Assembly: GCF_000835495.1 (NCBI RefSeq)
Contig: NW_015622541.1
Coordinates: 3,968,001-4,032,000, forward strand
From: Cladophialophora immunda
Taxonomy: Eukaryota; Ascomycota; Eurotiomycetes; Chaetothyriales; Herpotrichiellaceae
Direction: 5' to 3'
Length of the DNA stretch: 64,000 nucleotides
How positions within the stretch are numbered: the stretch's first letter is position 1; every line of letters begins with the position of its first letter. Below, in pieces: positions 35,541 through 47,435 of the stretch. The notes below the pieces were generated by a model. The model was not told the origin of the DNA. It saw only the letters and a list, made by a program, of their open reading frames with translations, and searched no databases. Both the position numbers and the translations under genes were made by a program.

Positions 35541-36587
35541 GGCTTTTGCTCGAAAATATTCAACGTTTCTCACAATAAAGATCCTTGGAAAACTGCGGCG
35601 TAAACTCTACGTTCTGTCGAAAACTCTCTCTTTGAGGTGTCAGTCTGCTAGCGTATACGGTGTATTGGAAGTAATGGCACACGGTGGATAGGCTGTGATC
35701 TCCATATCAAGGGGGGACGCATTTGTGCCACGTTCTAACCAGCATGGACTGAGAGATTCTGGTAGTTGGAACGGAGATTTGATCTCACGGGACTAGGGAG
35801 AATGCCGTAGGATACCCTAGGGATGATCTTGGTCAGTTGATATCAAAGTTTGGCTCATTAGTCTCTGGGAAATGATGCCAACAATCCTACCTCGTGACTC
35901 GGTTTGAATGTAGGCAGCTGCATGATGAGAATGGAGTCAGCCAAGTCACTCTAGCTAGTTCTATAGAGCAGAAATGTGCATGTTCGACAGGCCACGTATG
36001 TATTCCGTGACAAAATGAAAATGTGTGATATTGTAATCACTTCGTGGACACCTGTGCTGCTCTCCAGCGAGGTTTCTGCTACCCGGCCAAGATCGGTGCA
36101 GCCATTTAGAAGACGATCCCCTCGATTCTTAGAAGTCGTCTCTTAGCATCCCTAGATTGAGGGTTCACACGCCGTGGGACAAAGCTTCTATGGACAGGTT
36201 CTCCACCCTGTTGCCGTGTAGAGAGCGTCCTCAATTTCTTTCTGCCGAGCGTCTTTGCTGGAATACAGCTCCGGGGCCGTCCCATACCCCGCGAAACTTA
36301 CTCCGGTGGCCGGGGGAGGCGAACCAGAGTCACGGCGGAGAAAATGCGGACGCCGGCCTCGTGGCACAGGGCCCAAAAGTTGGCGACTAGTCGAGAGCGC
36401 ATTGCATCGTATACACTCTTAATGTCTATCGTCTAGTTCAAACTCCCACTTATCTACCAAGGGACCCTCATAAGGCGAAGGGGAACGTTGTGCTTCTCTT
36501 TCGAACGAGACTTGAAGAGGTTGCCGGAAGCATACACCAGAAATCATCCAGTACAGGCCACCCGCAAGCAAAACATCCTCAAGCAAG
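35541..36587 (+). other. Intergenic, SDR to MFS
   Basis: About 1 kb. A minus-strand frame near 36290-36400 reads MRSRLVANFWALCHEAGVR but stops soon and has no context. It may be chance or a relic. Confidence 0.35.
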
Positions 36588-38667
36588 ATGTTTGCTTTCC
36601 TTTTTCAATCTCGCGGCAAATTGTTGCAAGCCCAGATCGCCTTGACTTGTTGTTCAGGATTTTATATCTATGGATATGACGCCGGTGTCTTTTCAGGATC
36701 GCTGGTGTCTCCATACTTCCTGAAGACGTTCCACCACCCATCCGCCCTTATGGTCGGCCTAGTCAGTTCTCTCTTCACGCTCGGAGGGGCCGTCGGGGCA
36801 GCGATCTGTGTGGTGGTCGGTAACAGCCTCGGACGCAAGTTGACCATCCAAATGGGCTGCGTCTTCGCCATCGTCGGTGCTCTGATCGAGGGCTTAGCGA
36901 AGAACATGAGTACATTGATTGCCGGCAGTAAGTGAGCCCACAGGGTGTGTCTCAATCTATTGGTTTGTTCTTGGGCTGAAAAGGTCTATAGGGCTCGTGA
37001 GTGGCATTGGCCTCGGACAGATTTCATCCACCGTGGGAATCTTACAAGCCGAAACCTCCTCTGGTAAGTGCAAGTCGACCAGAGAGCAAAGAGGAAATTT
37101 GGTGTGTTGACCGTCTCTTTTACAGCCCGTCATCGGGGGATGATGATTTCCATGCAGATGTTCTCTTCTGCCTCTGGCCTCTTCCTTGCGCAGTGGATCA
37201 ACTACGGTTTCGGCAAGAATGGCGGAGCAATCGCGTTCATGTTTCCGTTGTTGTTCCAGATCGTCGTCTTGACCTTTTCTTTCACCCTGGCGTTCACCAT
37301 CCCGGAATCTCCTCGGTGGCTTGTCGCTACCGGCAGACTGGACGAGGCGGCCAGAGTCCTGGCTCGCCTGGGAACCAAGACGAGTAGACCCGATGACACC
37401 GATATCCAAGAAGTACTCATTACTATGGAACAGGCCGTGAGACTGGAACATATTACCGGCCTCGGCTTTATAAAATCAATAGTAAGCGTTATTTCCCTTC
37501 ATCGTAAACATCATTACTCTTAAACTGGCTGACCGCTTTGACAGTTTCATAGCGGCCCTACGCAGCTTAGGCTCCGTCTCTTCATGAGTGTCGTCACCGG
37601 TATCTGCTTGATGCTTGCGGGAGTGAGTCCCGTCCCGTTGGGATACCTCGTGTTGCGTCGGTAATCTGATCGCACCCTCCAGCTTTCTGTAGTTACATAC
37701 TACGTGCCCATTATGCTCACCGATTTTATCGGCGTTTCTCGCTCTGATTCTCTGTGGATCGGGGGTCTTGTCAGTGTCGTGGCCATTGTATTTGCAATCA
37801 TAGTAAGTTCCGGCAAGGCCACTTCGCCCAAGTCTTGGGGACGGGGGATCTAACAGGCATTTTCAGCCCATCTTCATCATTGACCGCGTCGGCCGGCTGT
37901 TACTCATGAAAATCGGCTCCACCATCCAGGGAATTTGCTTCTTTGCAATTGCGGGCCTCTATGCTCAATCTTCGACTCCAGACTTCCCGCATAAAAGGCC
38001 TTATGGTATCGCCATTGTCAGCTTTGTCTTCATCTATTTCGGTGCCTTTTGTGCGACCTGGAATTCCGCTGCGTGGGTGTACGCTGCCGAGATTCTTCCC
38101 ATCCAAGGGAGATCGATTGGCATGGGCATTTCAGTCAGTGAGTATCTCCTCTGTAGCATCTTGCACAGCTGAACAACGCAACTCATCCCTGTCCCAGGTA
38201 TTAGCTGGTTGACGCAGTTCATGATCGGTAAGCCGAACCGGAGCTCGAATCATCTGCTTTCGACCCTGTCCCTAACGCGGCACAGTGATGGTCGCTCCAC
38301 CTGGCCTTCAGAATATATCCTGGAAGTTTTATATTATCCTAGGAGTTTTCAACCTCGCAACTGTCCCCATTCTGTTCTGCTTCAAGGAGACGAGACAGAA
38401 AACCCTTGAAGAGCTTGGTAGAGAGCATCCCATCTGATTTCTGTCAATACAAGAATTTCTGACTTTTGGCCAGACATGTATTTCGCCGAGCGTTTTCACG
38501 GAGGTCAAGAGCTGCGTGAAGTGCAGCTTGCCGTTCTCGAGGAGCATCACCAGGCACAGCATAAGGGGGACCCAGTAGTTCTTGAGGTCGAAACATCCGT
38601 ATGATATCCCTGAGCAAGAGACTTTGTAACTCTCACTAACTTTGAAACTTTGCAGGAAACAAAGTAG
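36588..38667 (+). CDS. MFS sugar-porter family transporter
   Basis: Ten exons (36588-36927, 36992-37063, 37126-37481, 37545-37622, 37683-37802, 37867-38137, 38198-38227, 38286-38417, 38474-38598, 38656-38667) give 511 residues; the terminal exon is 12 nt (ETK and stop). Sugar-porter marks are YGYDAGVFSG in helix 1, GNSLGRKLT in loop 2-3, PESPRWLV before the central loop, IDRVGRLLLM, the WNSAAWVYAAEILP segment and FKETRQKTLEEL after helix 12. Substrate unknown; the first transporter at 26364 is a different branch by its loops. It is the last gene of a plus-strand series (ABM protein, enone reductase, SDR, MFS) and is followed by a repeat relic. Confidence 0.87.
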
Positions 38668-39434
38668 GGTTCCAACAGCGCCAGGAAGAAGTGAATACAG
38701 ACTGTGTGGCCTATTTGACGTTGCAAAGTATTACGTCGTACACTCGTGGGATGCAATAGACAGTGTAGCGCGTGTTTTGGCCTACATAAAGAGGTTCTTT
38801 CTCGAGTCTAGGAGTAGTTACGATCCAGCTTCCTATCCCTACAGGTGGAGGCGCAGGTTCCGCTGGTAGTTAGTACGGACTAGTTCAGGAGAGTCCTCAG
38901 GTGGAGGACTAGCTAGTCATTGGACAGACTAGAAGACTACTGTAGGAGGATCTCAACACTGACGTTAGGTATATAAAATAGGCGACGACGAGGTCAGATT
39001 ACGAGATTTTCTCAATGTCTCGATCACGAACTAATGTACGAGGTGCTGGATTTATGTGACTAGTAAAACCGCACGCTAGCCAGATTTAGTGGGCCAAGAC
39101 TCTCCTAAGCATATATAGATAACTAGGCGAACTCGCAGTCACACTTGCTGCCCGAAGACACTTCCCCACCTCTTCCAGCTTCAAAGAGCCTCTCTTTTCT
39201 CTGTGGACCACGCAAAGCCACCTGCCAATTTGTTACCCTCGATGTCTGAACAACCGTTGTCAGCAGCATCAGCTCAATCATTGTCGACGCGTGATTCGAG
39301 CGTCCGGCACCTGCCAGCTGTAACAGCAGAAAGTCATCTCGAAGCTGTCACCATTTTCCGAAGCCAGGATCAGGCCACATACCCATCGTGATACCATCGA
39401 CATCTAGAGATTCACTGCGAATGCGCGAACCATT
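38668..39434. other. Intergenic with repeat relic
   Basis: Holds the degenerate repeat copy at 38881-39143. A small frame at 39242-39391 (MSEQPLSAASAQ) has no support beyond its ATG. Confidence 0.4.
38881..39143. repeat. Degenerate second copy of the 30467-30981 repeat
   Basis: Shared blocks in the same order: GTTCAGGAGAGTCCTCAGG (38883-38901), hairpin AGTCCTC / GAGGACT (38892-38910), GGCGACGACGAGGTC (38981-38995), and ACGCTAGC (39073-39080) followed by a segment like the inner right arm. A weak match to the right-arm GCGAATTCGC (here GGCGAACTCGC) lies near 39127. Spacing differs and no left inverted repeat is seen, so it is truncated. Confidence 0.6.
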
Positions 39435-40578
39435 ATGGCGTCAACAGTCACACCGACCACCCAGCAGCAAAGACGCGAATCTCGCTTGACGGTAAGGAGC
39501 CATACATACGTATCTTTCCCCTCCACGAACCGTTCCACATCCCATATCGTATACCTGAACAGACCAGCCTAACTTGTCCAAACACAAACCTCACGCCGCC
39601 AACGCCGCCCTCAGAAACATCTTCCAAATCACTTTGCCCCAATCCAGTGACGATCACCGATACATATTGACCCTTCAATTCCACAAACCCAGCTCACCGA
39701 ATTGCTGTCGACTTCCCGAGCAGTCCTCACCCATCCATCCCCCCACTATCATTTCGCCTTGAACTGCGTCTGGGACAATCCACATACCTTCCTAGATCCC
39801 TGGATTGACCAGCGAGTCTCCGAGAACAACTTCATCGGCTTAGTGGTGAGTCCAGCCGCTTCACTCTTCAGTCATCCCAAAGTCCCCAAAAAATCCGACC
39901 AGCCGCTCTAGCTGCTTCAGATTACCGATACTGTTACCAACCACTACTACTTAGGGTTCCCTAATCGCCGCCACGGGCGCCTCACTACTGTCCAACCCTG
40001 CTCTCTCAGACGTCTCGTGGGTCGCCACCGCTGCTATCTACATCGCCCTCCTGTTCAGCATCATCAGCGTGGTCACGGCGCTCCATCAGACGATCCACAT
40101 CAGCACGGCGTCGAAATTCGAGAATGACGCTGAAGGTAAACTCAGGCGGCTGTTCGTGTTGACAGAGGCGTCCAAGACTGCGCTCCTCGACCAGACACCG
40201 CCACCCCCTAATCCTACCGCTGTTGCCGTCGACAAGATCCGAAGGGAGAAGGAGAACCGCATAGCTTTCATCTTCGGCTTGCCTCAATTACTGCTGTCGT
40301 ATTCGATCTTTGCGTTGTTCGTCGGCGTCGCGTTATTGGGCATGAATGCACTCTGGCACAGATCTGGGGAGGATCACTGGGGGGATCCCCAGAAGGTATG
40401 GACAGACTTTTCGTAACCTTGGTAATCTCTGTGCCCGGGGATGATGTGACTTTCGCCGAACAGATACATCCATATGCTAAGAGTCACGCATCAGATTGCA
40501 GTCGCCGTTGTCGTGGGTATCTTCCTCACCATCGTGGCGTTTGTGCTGTCGATCATTTCGCAGTATCACGAATCGTGA
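39435..40578 (+). CDS. Predicted multi-pass membrane protein, unknown function
   Basis: Four exons (39435-39491, 39693-39845, 39955-40412, 40464-40578) give 260 residues. After a polar start (MASTVTPTTQQQRRESRLT) and a Trp/Pro-containing segment come likely membrane helices: SWVATAAIYIALLFSIISVV, FGLPQLLLSYSIFALFVGVALL and VAVVVGIFLTIVAFVLSII near the C-terminus. GSLIAATGASLL may be a fourth. A cytosolic loop with Lys/Arg/Glu lies between helices. I recognise no family. The last junction (TC+A) is needed to reach the final helix. The first intron (201 nt) is the least certain part; another small exon may be missing there. Confidence 0.55.
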
Positions 40579-40917
40579 AGTCCCGCATTGTGGTTTATGT
40601 TCGTATACTGTTACATAGATGTACCGATAGATCTATTCTCAATATACACCCACATTCGGACATTCTATACACAAAAGGCCTGGACCGATCAATGCCCTCA
40701 ACCCCGAAAATTGCGGTATATGCAAGAACCAGTAGATACACGGGGACGAACGCGGCGGCCAATTCCCACTTTTCCACCTCGGTTCGGTCGGTGTTGCGGT
40801 GTAGCAACCTGGCTCGGCCGGCAGTGATGCAGCATCTTGTCCACCGGTGGTGACATTCGAGAAAACGACAGGGTACGAAGAGAAACTGAATGTTGACTTG
40901 CCGAAGCTCGATGTCGG

Positions 40918-41800
40918 TCATGTTGGCGTAATCAGTTGGCTGGGGATTGAATCATAGTAAGGTGAAAGAGCAGAATCCCTAGGTCCCAGGCAGCGGCTAC
41001 ATAGATGGAGTGCTCTACAGCGTATTGAAGCAAAAAAGCGTAACAGAGGGATACGTGTGGAATCTCCAGCGTCGGATGAGAGGCCGATGGCTCTGCGCCA
41101 GTGTTGGAATTTGGAGACGGAAGAGGTGTTGAGAGACGGGTTCATCGGGTTCTGTGCTTCACAGATCTCAGACAGTGAGGTGTTGTCGTCGATGTGCTGG
41201 CAGTATTCGAATAAGTCATGTTGACTCAGAGTCGCAGCTGGATGGTTGGGCAGGATTGAGTTCCGCCTCTTGTTGACATTGGCGATCGGCGGAACGGCCT
41301 TCTGGTACGCGGGTCGCTTCGCGTACGCCATCGCGAGATTGCTATTCAAGACCAAGCGGTTGATGAACGATTCAGAGTATGAATAAGACGGCTCTGGCAG
41401 AATGGTTTCCAACAAGTTGGCGGCGTTGGTGGCTCTGCCTTGGGCCATATATGTTAATGATAACTCGTGGAGGATGTTGTGTCGCGCTTCATGCGCACCG
41501 TAGCTGGGACCGGTCATTCTTTGAGCGAGGTCGAGCTGCAATTCGTCCGCCTGCAAAAAAGTTGCTTTGTTTGTACGCAAGCCAGGCCAAGGTTGAGCTT
41601 GACGTCCGATTCGACCCAAGGGCCGCACGACTGATTTGATTTTTCGTAGTCTTCCAAGATTTTGTGGAGGAGGCTTGATGCTCAAGATCTTGGTCGGAAG
41701 CTATAAGAACGTTCGACAAGCCCACATGGGCATAGAACAATAGCAAACATCCTCGGAACAAACCATGTGCAAGCACACGCTTTATCTGTGAAGGACGAGA
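40918..41800 (-). pseudogene. Broken TPR-repeat protein gene
   Basis: Three reading frames are needed to follow one TPR-like sequence on the minus strand: FYAHVGLSNVLIASDQDLE, then ASSLLHKILEDYEKS and DVKLNLGLACVQTKQLF, then LQADELQLDLAQRM and NILHELSLTYMAQGRATNAANLLETIL. The first change of frame is near 41672-41682; the second is in a run of six T (minus strand) at 41555-41560, where one more T would restore frame. The helical pattern and the YMAQGR-type turn match kinesin-light-chain-like TPR tandem repeats found in fungal NLR-like and signalling proteins. No intact start or domain upstream is visible. Sequencing error at the homopolymer could explain one lesion but not both. Confidence 0.45.
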
Positions 41801-42651
41801 AATCTCGAAGAGAGAAATCGAGCGTTGTGGTGCCTGCGCCCGAAGTCACACAGGGCGCAGGCGTAATGACGTAGTAGATGGGCATCCTGGTGACTTTCTT
41901 GCTGATAATACTGAAAGACTAACGCCAAGTACCGAGACGCGCCGCTTTAAGGGAGTCTCCAATATAGCCGCTTAAGACGAGGTAGTCGGGTGCAATTACA
42001 AGCAATGATGGCCATGGTCGACCTTCCAGCCAACTAGTTGCGGGACATACAACAAACACGAGTGTAGTAGGAAGCCGATACCGTGGTGTACGGAAAGGGC
42101 AATCTTCTAGCCGAATGGGGCAACTTTCCCATGCCCGGGGAAACCCGACCCCACTGGAGGACAACTCTATGGTACGTGCCGGGAGACCACGATCCAAGCA
42201 AGAAGACGACGCTTTGAGAGTTAGGATTGAAGTTTCTAGCATCTCAGGTATGTCGGCGGTATTACTGATCCAGAACGGCCCCTGACAAATGTCACATCTC
42301 TTGCGCATGAACGCCTATGGTTCTGCCATCCGCCGCCCTCTGGCTTTCCCTTCACCGATCATAAAGTGGAGACGGCGTCTAGGGGTGGAAACCCAAAATG
42401 GAGGATCTCCGATTTCATCGTTTCTCCAACCTTAGGGTGCCGGTGGTGGAGGGATGACCGGGCCCGGTATGGTGCCATTTGTCAAGCAAGAGGGCAACGG
42501 TCGTAGGCTAGGCTCTCAAGCCCGTCTGGATTAGTAAGGCCAAATGTGTCTAGCATGCTGGACTGGGATCGTTGTAAAAGCAAGTCAAGATTGGAAGTCT
42601 GTTAACAAAACCACCCCAATTCAAAGATATCCCCATCGCCGATAGAACAAC
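41801..42651. other. Intergenic, possible relic
   Basis: A 129-codon ATG frame on the minus strand at 41919-42308 has no recognisable domain. The part before 42652 is the promoter of the barrel protein. Confidence 0.35.
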
Positions 42652-43401
42652 ATGGGTTTCAGCGACACCGCGCCGTGCACGGAAATCGTTTACATTCCTA
42701 CGAAAGTGGGCGACAACCCAAAGGACTTCAGTACCCCGAAGGGAAAGGTCTACAAGGAAATTCTCGACGCCATCGTCGCCCATGGCAAGCCGCAGAATCT
42801 GTACTGGGGACACCAAGTCGAGGACCCCAGCCTGTACTTCAACATCCTCGACTGGGATAACGTTGGCGCACATCGGTCTTTTCAGAAATGGTCGTACGTG
42901 ATCCTTCCAATGGCACCGGCGGTGAACAGCTCTCCTGTTGACTGACAGCTCTGTAGAGGATATCCCGCATTTGTAGACTCGTTCCAGTCTCTTGTCAGCG
43001 GCACAGCCTTCCATTTCCACGCGAACCTGGAGCCCCATCCACCTACTGCGGTCTATGACGCCGAGGCCAGCGAACTGCTCCAGCTCTATTTCCCTCTGGA
43101 TTATTCGGAGGAGGATCAGAAGGTCCTTCACGAGAATGTATCGTGGGTGGGTCAAGTGATCAAAGCCATGTGGCCAGGGTGTAGGGGAGCATCCAGCGGA
43201 TGGGCATTGGAGGCTCTCGACCTGCCTGACGGCTCTGCGAAGGCCAAGGTCTACATCGTCATGATCGGCTGGGAGAGTGTTGATTCACACACAAAATACC
43301 GGGATTCCAAGACATTCGACATGACCGCCCACCACCTAGTAAAGGCGAAGGATCTAGTGACTCTTCAAGTGGGCCACATCGTGGCGCAGAAATATCCATG
43401 A
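42652..43401 (+). CDS. Tandem dimeric alpha/beta-barrel (ABM-like) protein
   Basis: Two exons (42652-42893, 42957-43401; intron 63 nt) give 228 residues. The sequence looks like two ferredoxin-like alpha/beta-barrel halves. The first runs from CTEIVYIPTKVGDN to SLYFNILDWDNVGAHRSFQ; the second ends in KAKVYIVMIGWESVDSHTKYRD. The paired 'I-x-W-(D/E)-x-V-x-(A/S)-H' motif after a beta strand supports internal duplication. In this superfamily (ABM, EthD, DUF proteins) function ranges from cofactor-free oxidation to cyclase; no assignment is possible here. The gene converges on the SDR at 43675. It is a second barrel-type protein in the region besides the single-domain one at 31200. Confidence 0.72.
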
Positions 43402-43674
43402 GAGGATGCTTGAAAGCTAGAAAATCAATAAAATCAATTCACCCTCGTGTTAAGGATTGAGCGTCATAATCTCATTCTCTCCTATTTGACTATCTCAGCT
43501 TGCACACATTCTTCCACAAAGAGAAGCACTAAGACTCCGTTCATGGTGTAGTTGGAATCCTGACGACTCTTTCATCCAAAAGAGTCTTGCGGTTTGTCTG
43601 TAGAGAACGAATGGGGCCTTTCGATTGTGAGTAATTCAAAACTGATTGATTACTCTTGCTTTATTTCCACGAGA

Positions 43675-44748
43675 TCATTTGCTCTCGAATTGATCCTTGC
43701 CTAATTGGCCTACCAAGTCAACTCTGAGCTGATTGCCGTTTTCAATCTCACTTCTCCTTGCCAATAGCTCTTCGACGTCCCAGTTAGCGGAGATGATGCG
43801 ACCACTGAGGAAGCTGGAGCGCTCAGAGTCGGCAGCTGCCCAAACGGAGACACCTCCGGCGAGCATGGGATTGTCAAGGTCGAAGTCGCGGAAGAAATCT
43901 TGTTGCATGTCGGTGTCCACCATGCCCGGATGGATACTGATGACATTAACGCTGCCATTGTATGCCGCATTCACCATGACTGCCCATTGAAACGCAGCCA
44001 ACTTGCTAATGCAGTAGCTGGACGCTATCGGATAAACCAGCCATGCACCTGAGGTGCTGATATTTATTATGGTGACGGGTGTGGTTGGGGCTGGCAGAGA
44101 CGAAATGAAGTACTTTGTGAGGATGAAGAAGCCTTTGACGTTGACCTCCTATCCATGAGGGTTGTAAGCATTAAGTACTTACAATAGTCTTCAGTCAGTT
44201 GGGAGGCTAGTACTTACAAAGTTCGACCACCATTCATCCAGAGGCGCCTCGTGGAGGACGGGGCCCCCAGTGTTGGTGGCGGCGTTCAAGGCGGCATTGT
44301 TCACGAGAACATCGGCATAGCGGCCGAATTTCTCCTTGATTTTCAGGAAAAGGCCCTCGACGGCGACAACATCAGTGATGTCGAGGGCAACCACCAGGGT
44401 CTCTACTGCCGGATTCAACCCACGGACCTCAGCTTCGATAGCCCTGAGCTTCTTCTCGTCACGGGCTATAAGAACAAGACCGCGAGCCCCGGCTATGGCA
44501 AAGGATGGCACAATCCCCTATGTCAGCAGGGTCAGTAGAGAATCCGCGGTCCTCTTGTGGGCAAATTTTGTGAGACTAACCTTGGCCCCAATCCCCCTGC
44601 TGGCACCTGTAATGACAACAATCTTTCCTGCCAGAGAGTTCGAAGACTTCCGCGGATCGATTGCCGGATAGACATCTTGGAATGTCTTTCTCGTGTATTG
44701 GATCGAAGTCACGAAATAGTCCTTCGGCAGACCACCACGTTCCGTCAT
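43675..44748 (-). CDS. Short-chain dehydrogenase/reductase, paralogue of the 29-kb SDR
   Basis: Three exons (44748-44581, 44517-44218, 44148-43675; introns 63 and 69 nt) give 313 residues. Motifs: TGASRGIG split just before intron 1 (joined to AKGIVPSFAIAGA), NNAA in place of NNAG, EVNVKGFF after intron 2, NISTSG, catalytic YCISK, and IHPGMVDTDM. The N-terminal leader with VYPAIDPRKSSNSLAGK and the C-terminal FLSGRIISANWDVEELLARR match the SDR at 29129-30113, marking them as a duplicated pair. Substrate unknown. The NNAA change affects a structural glycine and is tolerated in some SDRs. Its promoter faces the V-ATPase gene about 1 kb away. Confidence 0.87.
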
Positions 44749-45777
44749 CTTGAATAGAGAGTTTCGTTTCGCGATACGAGGTATTGAACAAGAAAGTGGC
44801 GTTTTATCTCAAGTCGACCCTAGCTTTTTCATGACTATCTGCCTTTTATAAGTGGTACCCGATGTCTGTAGCGTTGCATTACAAGCCCAATCCTCTTGGT
44901 TCGGGGACAATTCGTTGGAACAGGAATTTGTCAGCTTCATCACACACCGAACGGTCCGACTTGGTCGCTCTGATGACATATTCACCCTTGGAATATGCAA
45001 AATTGCCGTCAGCAAACGGCCGCAAAATGGCCAGAATTGAAGCTATGCCGTTATATTCGAGACATATTCTACATTGTATAAGATTCAACGGTTTAAACTC
45101 CTCACCGCCATCTGGAAGTATCCATTAATTTGTCGTATACACTAATGAGCAAGAGCCAAGTTTTTGCTCACTTCCTGTGCCTCTGTGTGTCGGCCGAGAA
45201 TCCGTCTTCGGCTTGATGAAATTTTCCAGCGGTGCTTCGCGCTTCACCTCGTCCTAGATCTTGTTGATGCGATCATATCCCGTATCAGACAAAGCATCCT
45301 TCTCAATGCCCGGAAAAATATTTTCGAGTTATTCGGTGTTTCTTGTACTGATAACATCTGAATCCCTGTGTTCGCTGGAGACGAGTGAATTTGATGCTGC
45401 CCAGCGATACGCCAGCGCGGGAACAGTTTTTTCCTTCTGCAATCTGTTCACATTTCTTGAGGGTTTGCCATTTACTAGCAAATGATGGCGGTAAGTACAC
45501 CAAAGGCCGTGACCGGTGATCTAAATGGGTGTGGATTGAATAGTTGTGGATCAATTTAGAGCGGGCAAGGTAAGGCTGCGTGATTGCAGCCAAGCGATAA
45601 AAGCGGCTCCAGTGGAGGCCTTCCACGTGACTCGGTTGACCTTCCCTGGTTTCTAGGCCAAAGGTCTGCCCCAAGCTGCGGCCTTTGCTGCATGATGAGC
45701 TCGTCCTCCATTTACTTTCCCGCGACTGCAACACATTCAATCACTTTGCAAGCTTTCCAGATCGGTAGGGGTTCAAG
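44749..45777. other. Divergent intergenic region
   Basis: Promoters of the SDR (-) and the V-ATPase subunit (+). No supported gene. Confidence 0.4.
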
Positions 45778-46611
45778 ATGAGCCTCATCTACCCTGCAGG
45801 TGGCGCTGTTGCCGCATTGGGGGTTGTTGGCCTTTGTACGATTCCCGACTCAGTCCCTGCTGCGATTCCGACCCGTCGCTAACGGATTGCTCCCAGATAT
45901 GCTCTTCAATGGCGAGGGCGAACAATTCAACGTATGCAGCTGACCTCAAAACGGCTCGCTCTCCGTTCAATTCTGAGACTGATTCATGCGACCACAGGTC
46001 GGGCAATTCCTCGAGACAGTGTCTCCATACGTATGGGCAGATCTCGGTATCGGTCTTTGTATAGGTCTATCGGTCGTGGGTGCCGCATGGTAAGACTGCT
46101 ACGGATTGCCCTTCCATCTTGCCTTTTGGGGGTGTCTGTATACATTGAAGGGTGCGCAAGGGTATTCTCCGGCATTGCTGACCCTCTTCTGTCATGTAGG
46201 GGCATCTTCATCACCGGCACATCTATCCTCGGCGGCGGCGTAAAAGCTCCACGGATACGAACGAAGAATCTCATCTCGATCATCTTTTGCGAAGTCGTGG
46301 CGATCTACGGCGTCATCATGTCCATCGTCTTTTCCTCCAAAATCAATATGGTACCTGAAGAATCACTATACACGGGACCGAATTACTATACAGGCTACGC
46401 CTTGTTCTGGGCGGGAGTGACGGTGGGGATGTGTAACTTGATCTGTGGCGTGAGCGTTGGGATCAACGGGAGCAGTGCAGCTCTTGCTGACGCGGCGGAT
46501 GCGACTATGTTCGTCAAGGTGTTGGTGATTGAGATCTTTTCGAGTGTGTTGGGGTTGTTTGGGTTGATTATTGGGTTGTTGGTGAGTTCAAAGGCCGCCG
46601 AGTTCGAGTGA
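45778..46611 (+). CDS. vma16: V-type ATPase proteolipid subunit c''
   Basis: Four exons (45778-45835, 45897-45931, 45998-46089, 46200-46611) give 198 residues. The proteolipid helices are clear: [24 protein letters not shown], the essential-carboxylate helix [20 protein letters not shown] with its membrane Glu, then [22 protein letters not shown] and [24 protein letters not shown]. The loop [11 protein letters not shown] is typical of c'' (yeast Vma16/Ppa1) rather than c or c'. It is part of the rotating ring of the V0 sector that pumps protons into vacuoles and Golgi. The 35-nt second exon and split codons (T+AT, TG+G) are confirmed by the conserved sequence. Yeast Vma16 is slightly longer at the N-terminus. 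Confidence 0.92.
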
Positions 46612-47435
46612 CCGGGAGACTACGTGGTGGTGAGCGAACACATCAGTGCAAGGCTACGACGAGAGACCTGGATAAACAGGCCATATCTTGCTGTTGAAGC
46701 AAGCTGTTAGGACAGGCGCCGCCACACAAAGGAAGCTCTCGGCAAAAGGTTGAAGCTGGTGCCGCAGATTGAGATGACTACGGTGTTCATCACATTGGCT
46801 GGATGGGGAATGCTGGGATGATATTTGCACAAGTCCAGGCTAGACTCTGTATATTTACGCTTGGGGGAGGCATTGCTCTTGGGGTTTCAGGGCTGAACGT
46901 TCAAGCGACCCGAGGCAAGGCTGTGTCATGAGGACGGCCGACGCACGAACAGATGGATACTCGATTTTAAAAGCTAGAGATCAAGCCCGTCGTGATTTTC
47001 ACGTTACGTTGCTTCAATGTCAATGAGCACAGTGGAATGTACGAGGTAGTCAACGAGTACCTCGTAATGCTTTGCTTTCACGGACTGAGTTGCGGGTGCG
47101 GGAGTTTGGGGGACGCACTGAGCCACCACATGCAGCCTGACTAGCCAGCCAACAGCCTCGCCAGCTCGCCAGAACATACGTCACTGTTTGGTTGGCTTTT
47201 TGGAGTCTCGCGGTCGAACCTCCAGGCTTCCGCCATGTCATTCGACATGACAGCTAAGAGGGTTCTGGAAGACCTCCATTTGCGGCTGCTTGCTTGTATG
47301 ACCCTTCCTTTTCTTTAATTTCACTTTGGGGACAAGAGATTGTCGTAGGATGCATTGCTGGAGCGACTGCACTCGGGCAATTTTGCATGCCTCTCAGGAC
47401 ATCCGATTCGACTACGTGCAACTGTTTCCATAATC
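46612..47435 (+). other. Intergenic, promoter of the DDHD phospholipase
   Basis: No gene seen. The open frame of the next gene extends upstream to 47355 but without an ATG before 47436. Confidence 0.4.

Noticed and set aside
38642..38869. Alternative C-terminus of the second MFS protein by read-through
   Set aside because: Splicing 38598 to 38656 gives a clean ETK stop with good donor and acceptor; read-through gives Arg-rich sequence unlike the family.
41919..42308. 129-codon minus-strand ATG frame
   Set aside because: No recognisable domain or promoter context; kept only as a possible relic in the intergenic note.
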